Positions 1-8,579 of a DNA stretch of 64,000 nucleotides are shown here, in pieces. The notes beneath the pieces were generated by a model. That model was given only the letters and a program-made list of their open reading frames with translations. It did no database searches and was not told the DNA's origin. Source of the DNA: Aquabacterium lacunae (GTDB lineage: Bacteria; Pseudomonadota; Gammaproteobacteria; Burkholderiales; Burkholderiaceae_C); contig NZ_SIXI01000005.1 in assembly GCF_004310865.1 (NCBI RefSeq), forward strand, positions 248,001 to 312,000. The letters run 5' to 3'. Each line of letters begins with the position of its first letter. Position 1 is the stretch's first letter. The position numbers and the translations under genes are program-made.

Positions 1-82
1 ATGTCGAAAATGCTGCGCCCCATGTGCCTTCCGGCCACGTGGCGGCCGGCGTGACCAACCACCGCTGAAGGCGCCCCACCGG

Positions 83-691
83 TCAGTCGCGGTAGGCCTT
101 GCTCTTCATCTTGACGGCGAACAGTTCGCGGATGTTCACCTCGCGTGGGCCGGGGATCAGCTCGAAGCTGTCGCCCGCAGCGAGGGTGCCCGGCGTGCGC
201 ACGCTCAGGTAAAAGCCGCAGTAGCCCGACTGGGCCATCAGCTTGACGGCTTGTGCAAAGCCCATCACGTGGGCGAATTTGTAGCAAGGCTTGCGGGGTT
301 CGCTCACGGCCAGTGTGCAGTCAGGGAACTGCAGCACATCGCCCACCCACACATCGGCCTCCGACACGCCCGACAGGGTCAGGTTCTCGCCGGGCAGCCC
401 GAAGGGCAGGGGGGTGTCCCATGCGCTCACGCCGGCCTGCGCACGCACCGTCTGCCAGAACGCGTAGTGCGCCTGCGGGTAGGCATAGATGGCCTTGGCC
501 AGACCGCCGTGCACGCTGGTGTCGACCTGGTCGTCGCCCTGCAGCCCCATCATGCCCACGGCCACGCGCTCGGGGCTGGCCAGGGAGCCCACCGGTTGCT
601 TGCCAATGGCCGACAGGATGGTGCGCCCCTCGATCTGCAACGGCCGGGGCTGGCCCACCTGGAGGGAGACAATCTGGCGAGTGGGGGTCAT
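83..691 (-). CDS. MOSC domain protein (YiiM-like)
   Basis: MOSC domain protein of about 202 residues. MOSC is the sulfur-carrier domain shared with molybdenum cofactor sulfurases and YiiM-type Moco proteins. The N-terminal stretch IVSLQVGQPRPL, the GLQGDDQVDTSVHGG block and the EPRKPCYKF segment with the conserved cysteine are typical of the YiiM branch. It lies 50 bases downstream of the modC-like gene on the same strand, which fits a molybdenum-related role. The ATG at 691 gives the usual family N-terminus but has no clear Shine-Dalgarno; an in-frame TTG at 730, preceded by AAGG, is an alternative start. The exact substrate is unknown. Confidence 0.85.
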   Translation of the reverse strand: MTPTRQIVSLQVGQPRPLQIEGRTILSAIGKQPVGSLASPERVAVGMMGLQGDDQVDTSVHGGLAKAIYAYPQAHYAFWQTVRAQAGVSAWDTPLPFGLPGENLTLSGVSEADVWVGDVLQFPDCTLAVSEPRKPCYKFAHVMGFAQAVKLMAQSGYCGFYLSVRTPGTLAAGDSFELIPGPREVNIRELFAVKMKSKAYRD

Positions 692-740
692 GTGGTGGGG
701 TGAGATGGGCGGGTCAAACACACGCGTCAAGAGGCCTTGT

Positions 741-1889
741 TCAGTGACGCGCCATGGCGGTCACGGCCATGGCCTTGAAGCTCACGTGGCAGTCCATGCC
801 GGGCGCCAGCTTCATCTGCTGGATGCTGCGGCGCGTCAGCAGCGCCCACACCACCTCGGGTTGTCCGGGCAAATGCGACAAGGCGTCCACGTAATGCTGC
901 AATTCCACCACAACGGCACCGTACGAGCCATGTTCGCCTGCAAGCATCACCTGGGTGATCCGGCCCTTCAGGCAGTTTTCGCCCTGCTGCGATGCTGGGG
1001 TCAGGTGCAGATGCAGGTCGCGTGCGCGCAGCTTGAGCCGCACCGGGCTGCCTTCCGAGGCCATCACCGCAGGCACGGTCACGGTTTGCCCGGCCACCAT
1101 CACATCGGTGAGCAGCCAATCGATGTCATGGTGCTTGACCTTGCCTTCCAGCACGAAGCCTGCCTGGGTGCCGTCCAGGAAAGTGGCCAGAGAGACGTCC
1201 GACAGGATCTGGCTCACGCTGCCCGCGCTGGCCACACGTCCCTCGTGCAGGATCACCACCTCGTCAGCCAGCCGAACCACGTCATCCAGTTGGTCGGGCA
1301 CCAGCACCATCGGGATGCGACACCTGCGTCGGGTTTCGGCCAGGGCCTCCAGCAGTTCGCCGTGTTCATGGTCAGGCACATCTTTCAGGGGTTGAAAGAT
1401 CACCAGGGCCTGCGGTTCTGCCAGCAGGGCTCTGCCCAGGGCCACTTTTTGTCGTTGCAGAGGGCTGAGCAGTTGGGGGCGCATGTGCAGCAGGGGACGC
1501 AGGCCCAGCCAATCGATGGTCTGGTTCAACGCGTCGCCAGATGTTCGGGGTGTGCGTTGGCCCCGGGTCCAGCCGAATCGCAGGTTGTCCAGCACGGACA
1601 GGTGCATGAACAGCAAGCCCTCGCCATCGACCCAGCCGATCCGACGCGCCTGAGCCGGCAGGTTGATGCCTTGCGTTTTGTCGTACAGCACGTCGCTGCC
1701 CAGCGCGATGCGTCCCCCTTGGGCTGGAAGCAGGCCCACCAGCGCCTGCAGCACGGCGGTCTTGCCCGCCCCGGGCCGCCCCATCAAGGCGCAGACGTGT
1801 CCTGGGGCGACTCGGAACTGTGCCTGGATGTCCAGTCCGGGCTGTTGCAGACGCAGTTCGACATTGAGGGCAGCCAGCGTTTTCTTCAT
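741..1889 (-). CDS. modC: ModC-like molybdate ABC transporter ATP-binding protein, degenerate
   Basis: 382 residues: an N-terminal ABC ATPase domain followed by a C-terminal TOBE/Mop-like domain, the ModC architecture. The Walker A motif GRPGAGKT (residues 37-44) is intact. The other nucleotide-handling motifs are not: the Q-loop reads VDGE instead of VFQE (87-90), the signature is LSPLQ instead of LSGGQ (141-145), Walker B ends IFQ where LDE is expected (Asp and catalytic Glu replaced, 164-166), and the switch region reads VPDQ where VTHS/D is expected (His lost). The frame is open and in step with modB (4-base overlap), so it is not an obvious pseudogene. ATP may bind but normal hydrolysis is doubtful. 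No modA is seen here. Confidence 0.75.
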   Translation of the reverse strand: MKKTLAALNVELRLQQPGLDIQAQFRVAPGHVCALMGRPGAGKTAVLQALVGLLPAQGGRIALGSDVLYDKTQGINLPAQARRIGWVDGEGLLFMHLSVLDNLRFGWTRGQRTPRTSGDALNQTIDWLGLRPLLHMRPQLLSPLQRQKVALGRALLAEPQALVIFQPLKDVPDHEHGELLEALAETRRRCRIPMVLVPDQLDDVVRLADEVVILHEGRVASAGSVSQILSDVSLATFLDGTQAGFVLEGKVKHHDIDWLLTDVMVAGQTVTVPAVMASEGSPVRLKLRARDLHLHLTPASQQGENCLKGRITQVMLAGEHGSYGAVVVELQHYVDALSHLPGQPEVVWALLTRRSIQQMKLAPGMDCHVSFKAMAVTAMARH

Positions 1890-2605
1890 GCCACGCCCCC
1901 TCGCGCGCCTTCAGGCAGCGCTCGCCTTCGCCAAACCTGGTGCAGGCCCTCGGAAACGAGTGCCGTGACGGCCGCCAGGCCCAGCCCCACCCAGCCCAAG
2001 GGCTGGATCAGTCTGGCGCTGTCAGGTGATGCGGTTGGTTGCGCCAGCAGCATCGCCACTGTGGCATCTTGCACGGCGTGTGGGCCCAGCGATGCCGCCA
2101 GCACCAGGGCCGCGCTGCCCTCGCCCCAGGCCACGGCAAAGCCCAGCACGGCGGCTGACAGCACCGCCGGGCGCGCTTGGGCCATCGTCACGTTCCACCA
2201 GGCATCCCAACGAGACGCGCCCAGCGTGCGAGCCGTCATGACGCGGCGGGTGTCGACCACCTCGAAAGCCGGGCGCATCAGCCGAACCATCAAGGGCATG
2301 ACAAACAGACTGGAAGCCACCACAAGCCCCTCCGGCAAACCTTGAATGCCGAAACCCAGGCTGTGCAGCCAGGTGCCCAAGGCGCTGTCTTGCACACGGG
2401 GGATCAAGGGCAGCATCAGGGCGCTCAGCAGTGCCGGTGACAGGCACAGCGGCAGCATGATGCATGCGTCGATCAGCCACCTGCCTCGCGTACGGCGGCC
2501 GCCCGACCATGAGGCCAGGGCCACCGAGGCAGGCAGGCAGAGCAGCACGGTCAAGGCCGCAATGCGGGCACTGAAGCCCACCGCCGCCCATTCGATGTCC
2601 GACAT
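1886..2605 (-). CDS. modB: ModB-like molybdate ABC transporter permease
   Basis: About 239 residues with several hydrophobic segments of the binding-protein-dependent permease (BPD_transp_1) type. The cytoplasmic coupling loop is recognisable around TARTLGASRWDAWW, followed by a GFAVAWGEG segment that corresponds to the ARSLGEFG of ordinary ModB, so the loop is partly diverged. The start at 2605 is chosen because AAAGGAG lies just upstream; a longer frame reaches 2722 but has a non-homologous leader. Its stop overlaps the modC start by 4 bases. The substrate-binding ModA gene that normally precedes modB is absent; the next gene upstream is the divergent pckG. Confidence 0.75.
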   Translation of the reverse strand: MSDIEWAAVGFSARIAALTVLLCLPASVALASWSGGRRTRGRWLIDACIMLPLCLSPALLSALMLPLIPRVQDSALGTWLHSLGFGIQGLPEGLVVASSLFVMPLMVRLMRPAFEVVDTRRVMTARTLGASRWDAWWNVTMAQARPAVLSAAVLGFAVAWGEGSAALVLAASLGPHAVQDATVAMLLAQPTASPDSARLIQPLGWVGLGLAAVTALVSEGLHQVWRRRALPEGARGGVA

Positions 2606-2712
2606 GCCCTGTTCTCCTTTCTGGATGCCGGTGGATTGTGCGGCGATCTGGTGGTCCGGGCACCGTGGCCCAGGCGTTTCATCCCCCGGGATGCGGGGCG
2701 GTGGCGCCGGTC

Positions 2713-2728
2713 TGTGACACATCTCACA
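2713..2728 (+). promoter_or_regulatory. CRP-type palindrome upstream of pckG
   Basis: TGTGA, six bases, TCACA: a perfect match to the half-site arrangement of CRP-family regulators. It lies in the 354-base gap between divergent modB and pckG, about 85 bases upstream of the proposed pckG transcription start. Control of a gluconeogenic gene fits; control of modB is also possible. Confidence 0.5.
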
Positions 2729-2732
2729 CGAA

Positions 2733-2753
2733 GTACCGCCGCAATGTACCGCC
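2733..2753 (+). repeat. Short direct repeat in the pckG upstream region
   Basis: GTACCGCC occurs twice (2733-2740 and 2746-2753) separated by GCAAT, 13 bases start to start, between the CRP-type palindrome and the putative pckG promoter. It could be an operator for a second regulator; function unknown. Confidence 0.35.
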
Positions 2754-2771
2754 CCCGCGAAACAGGGGGCA

Positions 2772-2799
2772 TTGCAGGAAATCCCGCATGAACTAAACT
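2772..2799 (+). promoter_or_regulatory. Putative pckG sigma-70 promoter
   Basis: TTGCAG (2772-2777), 16-base spacer, TAAACT (2794-2799). This predicts a start near 2806 and an untranslated leader of about 150 bases before the pckG ATG. I see nothing else definite in that leader. Confidence 0.4.
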
Positions 2800-2959
2800 A
2801 GAGGGCTTCGCTCAAATCAGGCGAGGAGGCCAGTGAGGCTGTCTGGAGGCAGGTTCCAGAGAGCTGGGTCTCGAGAGCGCATTCAGCGTCCGGCGCGTTG
2901 GCGTGCCGGGGATTGCAGTGTGTTGTCGAGACCTGATTTCAACTTTTGGAGCTTTCGTC

Positions 2960-4816
2960 ATGACCACCGCCGCACAGGTGAACGCACCTGCTTACGTCAA
3001 GAACACGAAACTGATCGCCTGGGTGGCCGAAATGGCCGCGCTGCTGCAACCCAAGGACATCTACTGGTGCGACGGCACCACCGAAGAATACGACCGCCTG
3101 TGCGCACAGCTGGTCGAAGCCGGTTCGTTCAAGAAGCTGAACCCCGAGCTGCGCCCCAACAGCTACCTGGCCTGGACTCACCCGTCCGACGTGGCCCGCG
3201 TGGAAGACCGCACCTACATCTGCTCCGACCGCAAGGAAGACGCCGGCCCCACCAACAACTGGTGTGACCCCGCCGAAATGCGCGCCAAGCTGCAAACCGG
3301 CGAGCAAGCGCTGTTCAAGGGCGCCATGAAGGGCCGCACCCTGTACGTGGTGCCGTTCTCGATGGGCCCTCTGGGTTCGAACATCGCCCACATCGGCGTC
3401 GAGCTGTCTGACTCGGCTTACGTGGCCGTCAACATGAAGCTCATGACCCGCATGGGCAAGGGCGTGATCGATGTGCTGGGCACCGACGGCGAGTTCGTGC
3501 CGTGTGTGCACACCGTGGGCGCCCCGCTGGAAGCCGGCCAGAAGGACACCGCCTGGCCTTGCAACCCCGACACCAAGTACATCGTCCACTACCCCGCCAC
3601 CCGCGAAATCTGGTCGTACGGTTCGGGCTACGGCGGCAACGCGCTGCTGGGCAAGAAGTGCTTCGCGCTGCGCATCGCTTCGACCATGGGTCGTGACCAG
3701 GGCTGGCTGGCCGAGCACATGCTGCTGCTGGGCGTGACCAACCCCGAAGGCAAGAAGTACCACGTGGCAGCCGCCTTCCCCTCGGCCTGCGGCAAGACCA
3801 ACTTCTCCATGCTGATCCCGCCCGAGGGCTACAACGGCTGGAAGGTCACCACCATCGGTGACGACATCGCCTGGATCAAGCCCGGACAAGACGGCAAGCT
3901 GTACGCCATCAACCCCGAAGCCGGTTACTTCGGCGTGGCCCCTGGCACCAACACGCTGACCAACTACAACTGCATGGAGTCGCTGAACCGCGACGTCATC
4001 TTCACCAACGTGGCCCTGACCGACGACGGCGACGTGTGGTGGGAATCGATGACCGACGAGGCCCCGGCTCACCTGATCGACTGGCAGGGCAACGACTGGA
4101 CCCCGGCCATCGCCAAGGAAAAGGGCGTCAAGGCCGCCCACCCGAACGCCCGCTTCACCGTGGCCGCCACCAACAACCCGGTGCTGGACCCCGAGTGGGA
4201 CAACCCCGCTGGTGTGCCCATCGATGCCTTCATCTTCGGCGGCCGCCGCTCGACCACCGTGCCCCTGGTGACCGAAGCCCGCGACTGGACCGAAGGCGTG
4301 TACATGGCCGCCACCATGGGTTCGGAAACCACCGCTGCTGCCTTCGGCCAGCAAGGTGTGGTGCGCCGTGACCCGTTCGCCATGCTGCCCTTCATGGGCT
4401 ACAACATGAGCGACTACTTCCAGCACTGGCTGGACCTGGGCGCCAAGCTGCAGGCCTCGGGCGCCAAGCTGCCCCAGATCTACTGCGTGAACTGGTTCCG
4501 CAAGGGCGCTGACGGCAAGTTCGTGTGGCCTGGCTACAGCGAAAACATGCGCGTGCTGGAATGGATGCTGGGCCGCCTGGAAGGCAAGGCCGGTGGTGTG
4601 GAAAACGCCTTTGGCGTGAGCCCCACCTATGAAGACATCAACTGGAACGGCCTGAACTTCACCAAGGAGCAGTTCCAGTCGGTGATCGGCATCGACACCG
4701 CCGCCTGGCAGCAAGAACTGAAGCTTCACGACGAGCTGTTCACCCAGCTGTCGCACAACCTGCCGGCCGCCATGCCCGCCACCAAGGCCAAGCTGGAACA
4801 GCGTCTGGCTGCCTGA
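2960..4816 (+). CDS. pckG: Phosphoenolpyruvate carboxykinase (GTP)
   Basis: 618 residues, the normal length of GTP-dependent PEP carboxykinase, which converts oxaloacetate and GTP to PEP, GDP and CO2 in gluconeogenesis. Diagnostic motifs are FPSACGKTN (the PEPCK P-loop with the reactive cysteine), GDDIAW (metal-binding kinase-2 motif), the [13 protein letters not shown] block and [12 protein letters not shown]. The start at 2960 (MTTAAQ) is preceded by GGAG at good spacing; a longer frame from 2903 adds a non-homologous leader. It is a single-gene unit closed by a strong terminator, with a CRP-type site upstream. Confidence 0.97.
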   Translation: MTTAAQVNAPAYVKNTKLIAWVAEMAALLQPKDIYWCDGTTEEYDRLCAQLVEAGSFKKLNPELRPNSYLAWTHPSDVARVEDRTYICSDRKEDAGPTNNWCDPAEMRAKLQTGEQALFKGAMKGRTLYVVPFSMGPLGSNIAHIGVELSDSAYVAVNMKLMTRMGKGVIDVLGTDGEFVPCVHTVGAPLEAGQKDTAWPCNPDTKYIVHYPATREIWSYGSGYGGNALLGKKCFALRIASTMGRDQGWLAEHMLLLGVTNPEGKKYHVAAAFPSACGKTNFSMLIPPEGYNGWKVTTIGDDIAWIKPGQDGKLYAINPEAGYFGVAPGTNTLTNYNCMESLNRDVIFTNVALTDDGDVWWESMTDEAPAHLIDWQGNDWTPAIAKEKGVKAAHPNARFTVAATNNPVLDPEWDNPAGVPIDAFIFGGRRSTTVPLVTEARDWTEGVYMAATMGSETTAAAFGQQGVVRRDPFAMLPFMGYNMSDYFQHWLDLGAKLQASGAKLPQIYCVNWFRKGADGKFVWPGYSENMRVLEWMLGRLEGKAGGVENAFGVSPTYEDINWNGLNFTKEQFQSVIGIDTAAWQQELKLHDELFTQLSHNLPAAMPATKAKLEQRLAA

Positions 4817-4868
4817 GGCGCCTGAGCCTGCTGATGCGCCCCGGGGCTGTGGCCCCAGGCGCTCGAAC

Positions 4869-4895
4869 AAAAGCCCCGCAGTGCGGGGCTTTTTT
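4869..4895 (+). terminator. Rho-independent terminator after pckG
   Basis: Stem AAGCCCCGC / GCGGGGCTT with a three-base loop followed by a T run. It lies about 50 bases after the pckG stop and, being symmetrical with flanking A and T runs, may also serve the convergent mksB-like gene that ends at 4916. Confidence 0.9.
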
Positions 4896-4915
4896 CTGGG
4901 CGTGTGAACCGAGGC

Positions 4916-7735
4916 TCAGTACCCCGACTCCACCGGCCGGCGCTGCAGCACCCCGATGGGCGGTGCCCAGCGCGAGCCCTTGAGTTTCTTGGAGGTGACC
5001 AGGGTGATGTCGGCCGGCTCGAACACCTCCACGTTGTGCGTGATGGGTGTGGTCAGCACGTACTGCGCGCGGGTGCTGCGCAGGAAGTGGCCCACCAGCT
5101 GGATGTTGCGCACGTCGAGGTGGGCGAAGGGTTCGTCGATGAACACGAAGCCGCCGGTGGTCGATTCTTCGTCTTTCATCAGGCCTACCAGCAGGATCAA
5201 TGACTTGATCACCTGCTGGCCGCCCGAGGCTTCGCCGTCGTTCAGGCCGATGCTGCCCTTGCCGTCGAAGTTGAAGTTCACGCGCAGTTCGGCCTGGCGC
5301 AGGTGGGCGTCGTCGCCATCGAGGTTGGGCAACTCGGCGCTGACCTCCACGCCGGCCAGCTGGCCCAGCTCGACGATGTTCTTGCGGTAGCGGCGCACGG
5401 TCACGCGCAGCACGTCGGTGTAGCGCTCGCGGGCGTTGTCGACTGCAATGGCCGCCTGTGCGTTGCTGACCTTGCGCTGGTTCAGCTCGTCTTCCTGGCG
5501 CACCACGTGGGCGGTCATGAGGGTGAGCTGTTCCTGCACAGTGGCGTCGGTTTCCCAGTGGCCGGTGGCCAGTTCCTGCTCGATGGCTTCCAGGCGCAGG
5601 CGGGCCTGCGTGCCGTTGCCATAGCGCTTGGTCAGGGCCTGCAGGTGCTCGGCCTGGCGCCAGCGCGCCGGGAAGTGCGCCTTCTGCTGTTGCAGGGGCT
5701 GGGCCAGGGCCTGCACGGCGGTGAAGCGTTCGCCCCAGCTCTGGCCATGCACTTGCTGGCGCTGCTCGATGTGGGCCAGGCGTTCCTGGGCCTGGCGGTA
5801 GGCGTGCTCGGCATTGGCCTTGCCCACGATGGCGGCTTTGTGGTCGCTTTCGAGTTGCTGCCAGCGGGTGCCGGCATCGACGCGGGCCTGGCGCAAACCG
5901 GGCAGGGTGGCGCGGGCCTGGCTGAATTCGGCCTGGCGCTCGGCCAGCTCTTGCGCGGCGGTGTGGCCCTTGGCGGCCTGGCGGGCCTGCTTGAGCTGAC
6001 GCTGCACCACTTCCTGTTCGCGGGCCACGGCCGTGAGCTGTTCATCGAGGCTGGCCAGGCGGGCGTCGATCGAGGCGCGGCGTGCGGCCACGGCGGCGGC
6101 GCCGAACTGGTGCTGGCCGGGGTCGACCCACACGCTGCGGCCGCCTCGGCCATCGCGGTGGTAGGCCTCGGGCGTGATCCATTCGCCGCCTTGCTTCACG
6201 CCGGCGTCGGTGTCTGCCACGCATGCGATCTGCGCCAGCTGGCGCAGCAGCCAGCGAGGGGCCTTGGCCGACCAGCGCAGCTTGCTCAGCAGCGTGCCGT
6301 CTTCGGGTTTGGCGGGCGCGTGTTCGGCGTCGGCCACCACGTAGTGGCGGTAACGCTCGCGCTCGGCCAGGGCCATGGCGCGGCCTTCGTCAGAGGCCTT
6401 GTCCAGCACCACCACCCAGCGGCTGCCGCGCAGCACGCCTTCGGCGGCGGCGCGCCACTTCTCGTCGATGATCTCGATGACATCGGCCAGCAGGTGGTGC
6501 GCAATGCCCGCTTCTTTCAGCACGCGGGTGAAGCCGGTCACATCCGGCGGGGGCGGGGCCTGGTGTTGGCCTTTGAGGCCGTCGCGGGCGCGCTGCGCGT
6601 CCAGGCGCTGGTCGCTCAGGCGCTGCCAGCGGGCCTGCAAGGCCTGCTCTTGTTCGCCCAGTTCTTTCAGCAGGGTGCCCAGCTGTTCGGTGTCGCCTTC
6701 CACGTGGGCGAGCTTTTCCAGCTCGTCGGCGTGCTTGCACAGGGCTTCGACCGGGCGTTCGGCCTCGCGGGCCTCGTCTTGCTGGCGGCGGGCCTGGCGC
6801 ACGGCCACTTCCAGCTCTTCCACACGGGTGGCGGCCGCACCCTGGGCCTGGAAGGCGGCCAGGGATTCGGCTTTCAGGTCGGCCAGGCGGCGGTGGTCTT
6901 CGGCGGCCTGCAGGCGCTGGGCATGCAGCTCACGCAGTTGTTTGGCCACCTGCTTGCGCTCTTCCACCCAGGTCAGCACGGGCAGGGCCTCGGTGGCCAG
7001 GGTTTCGCGCTCGGCCAGCTTCAGCTGGTACTGCTGGTACAGGTTCACGCGCGATTCGAGTTCGGCGCGCTGCGCCTTGCCGTGCGAGAGCTCGCGCTCG
7101 GCGGCTTCCACTTCCTGCAGTAGTTGCTTCTGGTGGTTGCGGGCCTCTTCGTAGCGGTCGAGCACCTCCTGGTCACCGAACACGTCGAAGACCAGGCGCA
7201 GCAGCTCCTTGGGGCTGTATTCGCACAGTCGGTCGGTCTGGCCCTGTTCCAGCGCCAGCACGCGGGCGATGGCGCGGCTCAGGCCGGCGCCTTCGAGGCG
7301 CTTGCGCCAGTTGTCCACGCCCATCCAGTCTTTCTCGTGCTTTTCGACCATCGTTTCGATGGACACGTCGCCTTCGAGCATGAGGTAGCGGCGCACCCAG
7401 TCGCCGCCGTTGCGGTCGATGCGGCAGGCCAGCGTGACGGTGTCGCTGTAGAGCAGGCTGCGGGCGAAGGGCCGGTTCGACGCCTGGCGGGTGCGGGGGC
7501 GGTTGTCGACCGTGGCGCGCAGCCAGGCGCTGTCGGCGTTGGCGTGGCGGGCGTAGGTCTTGTAGTTGCGGCCGCCCGAGCAGTCCAGGCCCAGCAGGGT
7601 GCGCATGGCGTCCAGCAGGGTGGTCTTGCCCGAGCCGTTGGGGCCGGCCACGGTGATGATGGCGCCGTCCAGCGGCAGGGTCAGGCGCTGGCAGTAGTCC
7701 CAGTGCAGCAGTTCAAGGCTTTGCAGGTGAAACAT
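4916..7735 (-). CDS. mksB: MksB/JetC-like condensin SMC ATPase
   Basis: 939 residues, close to the size of MksB-type SMC proteins and shorter than MukB. The N-terminal head has Walker A GPNGSGKTT (31-39). Long Gln/Glu/Ala/Arg-rich coiled coils flank a central hinge region, and the C-terminal head has an ABC signature around SGGQQ and Walker B FVFIDEP followed by a D-loop. It is the last gene of a three-gene operon with an MksE-like and an MksF-like gene, 11 bases after the former. Family knowledge implies DNA loop extrusion/chromosome organisation with the kleisin and KITE partners. No MksG/JetD nuclease gene follows; the next gene is convergent pckG. Confidence 0.85.
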   Translation of the reverse strand: MFHLQSLELLHWDYCQRLTLPLDGAIITVAGPNGSGKTTLLDAMRTLLGLDCSGGRNYKTYARHANADSAWLRATVDNRPRTRQASNRPFARSLLYSDTVTLACRIDRNGGDWVRRYLMLEGDVSIETMVEKHEKDWMGVDNWRKRLEGAGLSRAIARVLALEQGQTDRLCEYSPKELLRLVFDVFGDQEVLDRYEEARNHQKQLLQEVEAAERELSHGKAQRAELESRVNLYQQYQLKLAERETLATEALPVLTWVEERKQVAKQLRELHAQRLQAAEDHRRLADLKAESLAAFQAQGAAATRVEELEVAVRQARRQQDEAREAERPVEALCKHADELEKLAHVEGDTEQLGTLLKELGEQEQALQARWQRLSDQRLDAQRARDGLKGQHQAPPPPDVTGFTRVLKEAGIAHHLLADVIEIIDEKWRAAAEGVLRGSRWVVVLDKASDEGRAMALAERERYRHYVVADAEHAPAKPEDGTLLSKLRWSAKAPRWLLRQLAQIACVADTDAGVKQGGEWITPEAYHRDGRGGRSVWVDPGQHQFGAAAVAARRASIDARLASLDEQLTAVAREQEVVQRQLKQARQAAKGHTAAQELAERQAEFSQARATLPGLRQARVDAGTRWQQLESDHKAAIVGKANAEHAYRQAQERLAHIEQRQQVHGQSWGERFTAVQALAQPLQQQKAHFPARWRQAEHLQALTKRYGNGTQARLRLEAIEQELATGHWETDATVQEQLTLMTAHVVRQEDELNQRKVSNAQAAIAVDNARERYTDVLRVTVRRYRKNIVELGQLAGVEVSAELPNLDGDDAHLRQAELRVNFNFDGKGSIGLNDGEASGGQQVIKSLILLVGLMKDEESTTGGFVFIDEPFAHLDVRNIQLVGHFLRSTRAQYVLTTPITHNVEVFEPADITLVTSKKLKGSRWAPPIGVLQRRPVESGY

Positions 7736-7746
7736 GCGGGTGGGGC

Positions 7747-8577
7747 TCAGGCAGGGTCTTGGTCGGCGGTGGCGTCGTCGGGCGCTGCAGGGGTGTTTGC
7801 GGCAGCATCGGCATCGGCATCGGCATCGGCATCGGCATCGGTGTCAGGGGCGACACTCGCTGTGGGCCCACCACCCAGGGTAGCCACCGTGGCGTCGTAG
7901 GCGTCGTCGTCCATCACTTCGGGCAGCTGGGGGGCGAGGTTGCGCGCCTGGCGTAACACGTCGGCCAGGGTGCCTTGCAGCACACGCGGGGCCAGGGCGT
8001 CGTAGTCGAGCAGCAGATCCAGCAGCGGGCCTTCGACGATGTCTTCGCCCTTGCGCACGATGAATCCGTGGGCCTCCAGGCGCTTGAGGTTGGTGTCCAG
8101 GCGGGTCTTCTTGCCCAGCTGCACGCCGAAGTCGGCCAGCAGGGCGCGGTAGCTCACCGGGGGGCTGACGCTGGCGGCGGTGGGCAGCGGGCGGTCGCTG
8201 GCGAACATGTCGTTCTGGCCGTCTTTGGCGCTGTTGGCGCGGGCCGCTTGCCGCTCGCGCTTGGGCAGCACGATCAGGGCCCACAGCACCACCAGCAGCG
8301 ACACCGCGTCGCGCGGCAGGTCGAGGTTGTTGTGGCTGTTCAGGCCGGCTTCGCCGAACACGGCGCCTTCGGCCGGCCGCATCAGGGCCACAGCCACGTG
8401 GTCGGCGTAGAGGTTGTCGACCAGCTTCAGGCCGACCTGGGCCAGCCGCTCTTGCGTGGCTTGCCACAGCTCGTGGTCGATCAGGGCGCGCTTGACCTTG
8501 GGGTGCTGGCGGGGCAGCCAGCGGCGGGCCAGCAGTTCGGCGGCCAGCAGGGCCGCATCGTCCAGGGAATGGCTCAT
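7747..8577 (-). CDS. mksE: MksE/JetB-like condensin KITE subunit
   Basis: 276 residues. The N-terminal half resembles the winged-helix MksE/JetB subunit that binds the kleisin (LLAAELLARRWLPRQHPKVKRALIDHELW, residues shown as two adjoining blocks LLAAELLARRW and LPRQHPKVKRALI). It sits between mksF-like (2-base gap upstream) and mksB-like (11-base gap), the conserved F-E-B order. The C-terminal tail is low complexity: a run of Asp-Ala dipeptides encoded by a perfect hexanucleotide repeat, then an Ala/Pro/Asp-rich end. The tail is probably disordered and dispensable. Confidence 0.75.
   Translation of the reverse strand: MSHSLDDAALLAAELLARRWLPRQHPKVKRALIDHELWQATQERLAQVGLKLVDNLYADHVAVALMRPAEGAVFGEAGLNSHNNLDLPRDAVSLLVVLWALIVLPKRERQAARANSAKDGQNDMFASDRPLPTAASVSPPVSYRALLADFGVQLGKKTRLDTNLKRLEAHGFIVRKGEDIVEGPLLDLLLDYDALAPRVLQGTLADVLRQARNLAPQLPEVMDDDAYDATVATLGGGPTASVAPDTDADADADADADAAANTPAAPDDATADQDPA
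7805..7840. repeat. Hexanucleotide tandem repeat (GCATCG)6
   Basis: Six perfect tandem copies of GCATCG on the plus strand, inside the 3' end of the mksE-like gene, encoding an Asp-Ala repeat. Because the unit is six bases, copy-number change alters tail length but not the reading frame. Confidence 0.95.
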
Positions 8578-8579
8578 GC

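Noticed and set aside
31-49. Inverted repeat CCGGCC / GGCCGG at the left edge
   Set aside because: Only six base pairs with no T run; GC-rich chance repeat.
2939-4870. Open reading frame of about 643 codons on the minus strand
   Set aside because: Antisense of pckG with no recognisable domain; codon bias artefact.
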